Positions 30,743-31,493 of a stretch of DNA of 31,493 nucleotides are shown here, in pieces. The stretch is from NCBI GenBank assembly GCA_031263945.1, contig JAISEW010000173.1, forward strand, positions 1-31,493. Direction: 5' to 3'. Both the position numbers and the translations under genes were made by a program. This DNA comes from Gracilibacteraceae bacterium. Lineage in GTDB: Bacteria; Bacillota; Desulfitobacteriia; Desulfitobacteriales; Syntrophobotulaceae. The notes under the pieces were generated by a model. That model was not told where the DNA came from, did no database searches, and saw only the letters and a list, made by a program, of their open reading frames with translations. How positions within the stretch are numbered: the stretch's first letter is position 1; every line of letters starts with the position of its first letter.

Positions 30743-31493
30743 ATGGATGAAACGAAACTCACATATCAACGGCTGAGACACTTGCTGTACTATTATCTGC
30801 ACAGGGGAGGCAACAGGACGGTCTCCGCCGCGGCTTCTTTTTTCGGCGTCAGCCGGCAAAACGCCCGCAAAGTATTCGCGCAATTGAGCGATAACGGGTA
30901 TTTGGAGAAAGACGACAGCAAAGTAAGCCTGACGCTCAAGGGACTGGAAGTCATACGCGAACAGCGCGGCTATCTGGAAGAAATTGGCATAGCGTTTGAG
31001 GCGGCTTTTGGTTCGCCGCCGGCCGAGGCCTGGCTGGACGCTTTTCAGGTCATCCACGCCCTTCCGAATGAGAAAGCCGCTTATATCGCCAAGGGCGCGA
31101 CCTTCCTGCGGGCCTTTACCACGCTCCGCGCTCTCGGCGCCGACACTTTTAACGCGGATATCCTGCGCGGCAGATTCGGTATATTTCCAGCGAGTTTCAC
31201 TGTATATAAAAAAGGCGGCGCAGGTGTTTCCATGGGCGATCAGGGGTTTCGCAACCCCGCCCGTCTCATCATCGGCGCCGATGGCGAAGCGGCGCTGGAG
31301 CTGACGACTAAGACTTTTCGCTACGAAAGCCTGGCGGACGGGAAAAACTTGCGCGGCGCTCTGAAGCAGCTCTGGTTCAAGATGGGAGAAGAATGGCTGG
31401 TGGCGCCGGAAGCTCAGGGACGCCGCCTTATACCGGGCGGCGCCTTGCGTCTGGACATCGGATCCGGCAGATGCAGCGGCACGGTACAAATTG
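30743..31493 (+). CDS. Winged-helix DNA-binding protein, C-terminus cut by the window end
   Basis: The reading frame is open from ATG 30743 to the last base, giving at least 250 residues with no stop. The N-terminal 70 residues form a winged helix-turn-helix: LRHLLYYYLHRGG, then TVSAAASFFGVSRQNARKVFAQL, then NGYLEKDDSKVSLTLKGLEVI. The remainder (KAAYIAKGATFLRAFTTLRALG and later mixed beta segments) is not a domain I recognise. It may be a ligand-binding or dimerisation region. The gene follows holA by 16 bp with AAAGGA upstream and is likely in the same transcript. It resembles MarR/DtxR-type regulators in fold only. Confidence 0.75.
   Translation, partial: MDETKLTYQRLRHLLYYYLHRGGNRTVSAAASFFGVSRQNARKVFAQLSDNGYLEKDDSKVSLTLKGLEVIREQRGYLEEIGIAFEAAFGSPPAEAWLDAFQVIHALPNEKAAYIAKGATFLRAFTTLRALGADTFNADILRGRFGIFPASFTVYKKGGAGVSMGDQGFRNPARLIIGADGEAALELTTKTFRYESLADGKNLRGALKQLWFKMGEEWLVAPEAQGRRLIPGGALRLDIGSGRCSGTVQI

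Noticed and set aside
30614..31489. 291-codon minus-strand frame at the right end
   Set aside because: The plus strand holds an open winged-helix gene from 30743 to the window end and the tail of holA; the minus frame is its shadow.

Overview
The window looks like chromosomal DNA of an anaerobic Bacillota (Clostridia-like) bacterium of fairly high GC. The grounds are a rapZ-whiA pair, a BceAB-type ABC exporter, a PucR/CdaR-type regulator, strong AGGAGG-type ribosome binding sites with sigma-A-like promoters, many GTG/TTG starts, and an [FeFe]-hydrogenase with ferredoxin-type partners. I cannot name a species. There is no rRNA, CRISPR array, phage block or complete insertion sequence.

Layout. 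(1) 1-2100: a minus-strand AAA-ATPase/PD-(D/E)XK gene of lower GC than the rest, just downstream of a minus-strand tRNA-Ser(UGA) that has its own promoter and terminator. (2) 2170-4465, plus: an RNA methyltransferase-like gene whose conserved N-terminus lies upstream of any normal start codon, a hypothetical gene, and a class V aminotransferase of the cysteine desulfurase type. (3) 4481-17312, minus: eleven co-directional genes. In transcription order they are an SDR oxidoreductase, EtfB, EtfA, a fumarate-reductase/ketosteroid-dehydrogenase-like flavoprotein, a four-helix membrane protein, a PucR-type regulator, then (after a 351-bp control region) a Tat-exported [FeFe]-hydrogenase, a membrane-anchored four-cluster ferredoxin subunit, a HybB/NrfD-type membrane subunit, and a BceA/BceB exporter whose first ATG overlaps the stop codon of the HybB gene. 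(4) 17473-17629: a 157-bp MITE-like element with perfect 18-bp inverted ends and a TTA target duplication. (5) 17760-19590, plus: rapZ and whiA with yvcK absent between them. (6) 19599-23397, minus: a polar amino acid ABC importer operon with a metal-dependent amidohydrolase between the permease and ATPase genes. (7) 23521-23972: an intergenic cluster of palindromic repeats and a 16-bp tandem duplication. (8) 24040-31493, plus: two Dpp/Opp-type permeases coupled to rsmG, a NhaD/CitM-like ion transporter, proA behind a terminator-like hairpin, holA, and a winged-helix regulator cut by the window end.

How the genes may work together (inference). The hydrogenase-ferredoxin-HybB set should oxidise H2 outside the membrane and feed electrons to the quinone pool. 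The adjacent ETF and soluble flavoprotein form a cytoplasmic two-electron module that, with the SDR, could reduce or oxidise an unidentified C=C / C=O substrate under control of the PucR-type regulator. Both control regions carry an AATATTCG motif, which hints at common regulation. This 12.8-kb block is the most interesting part of the window.
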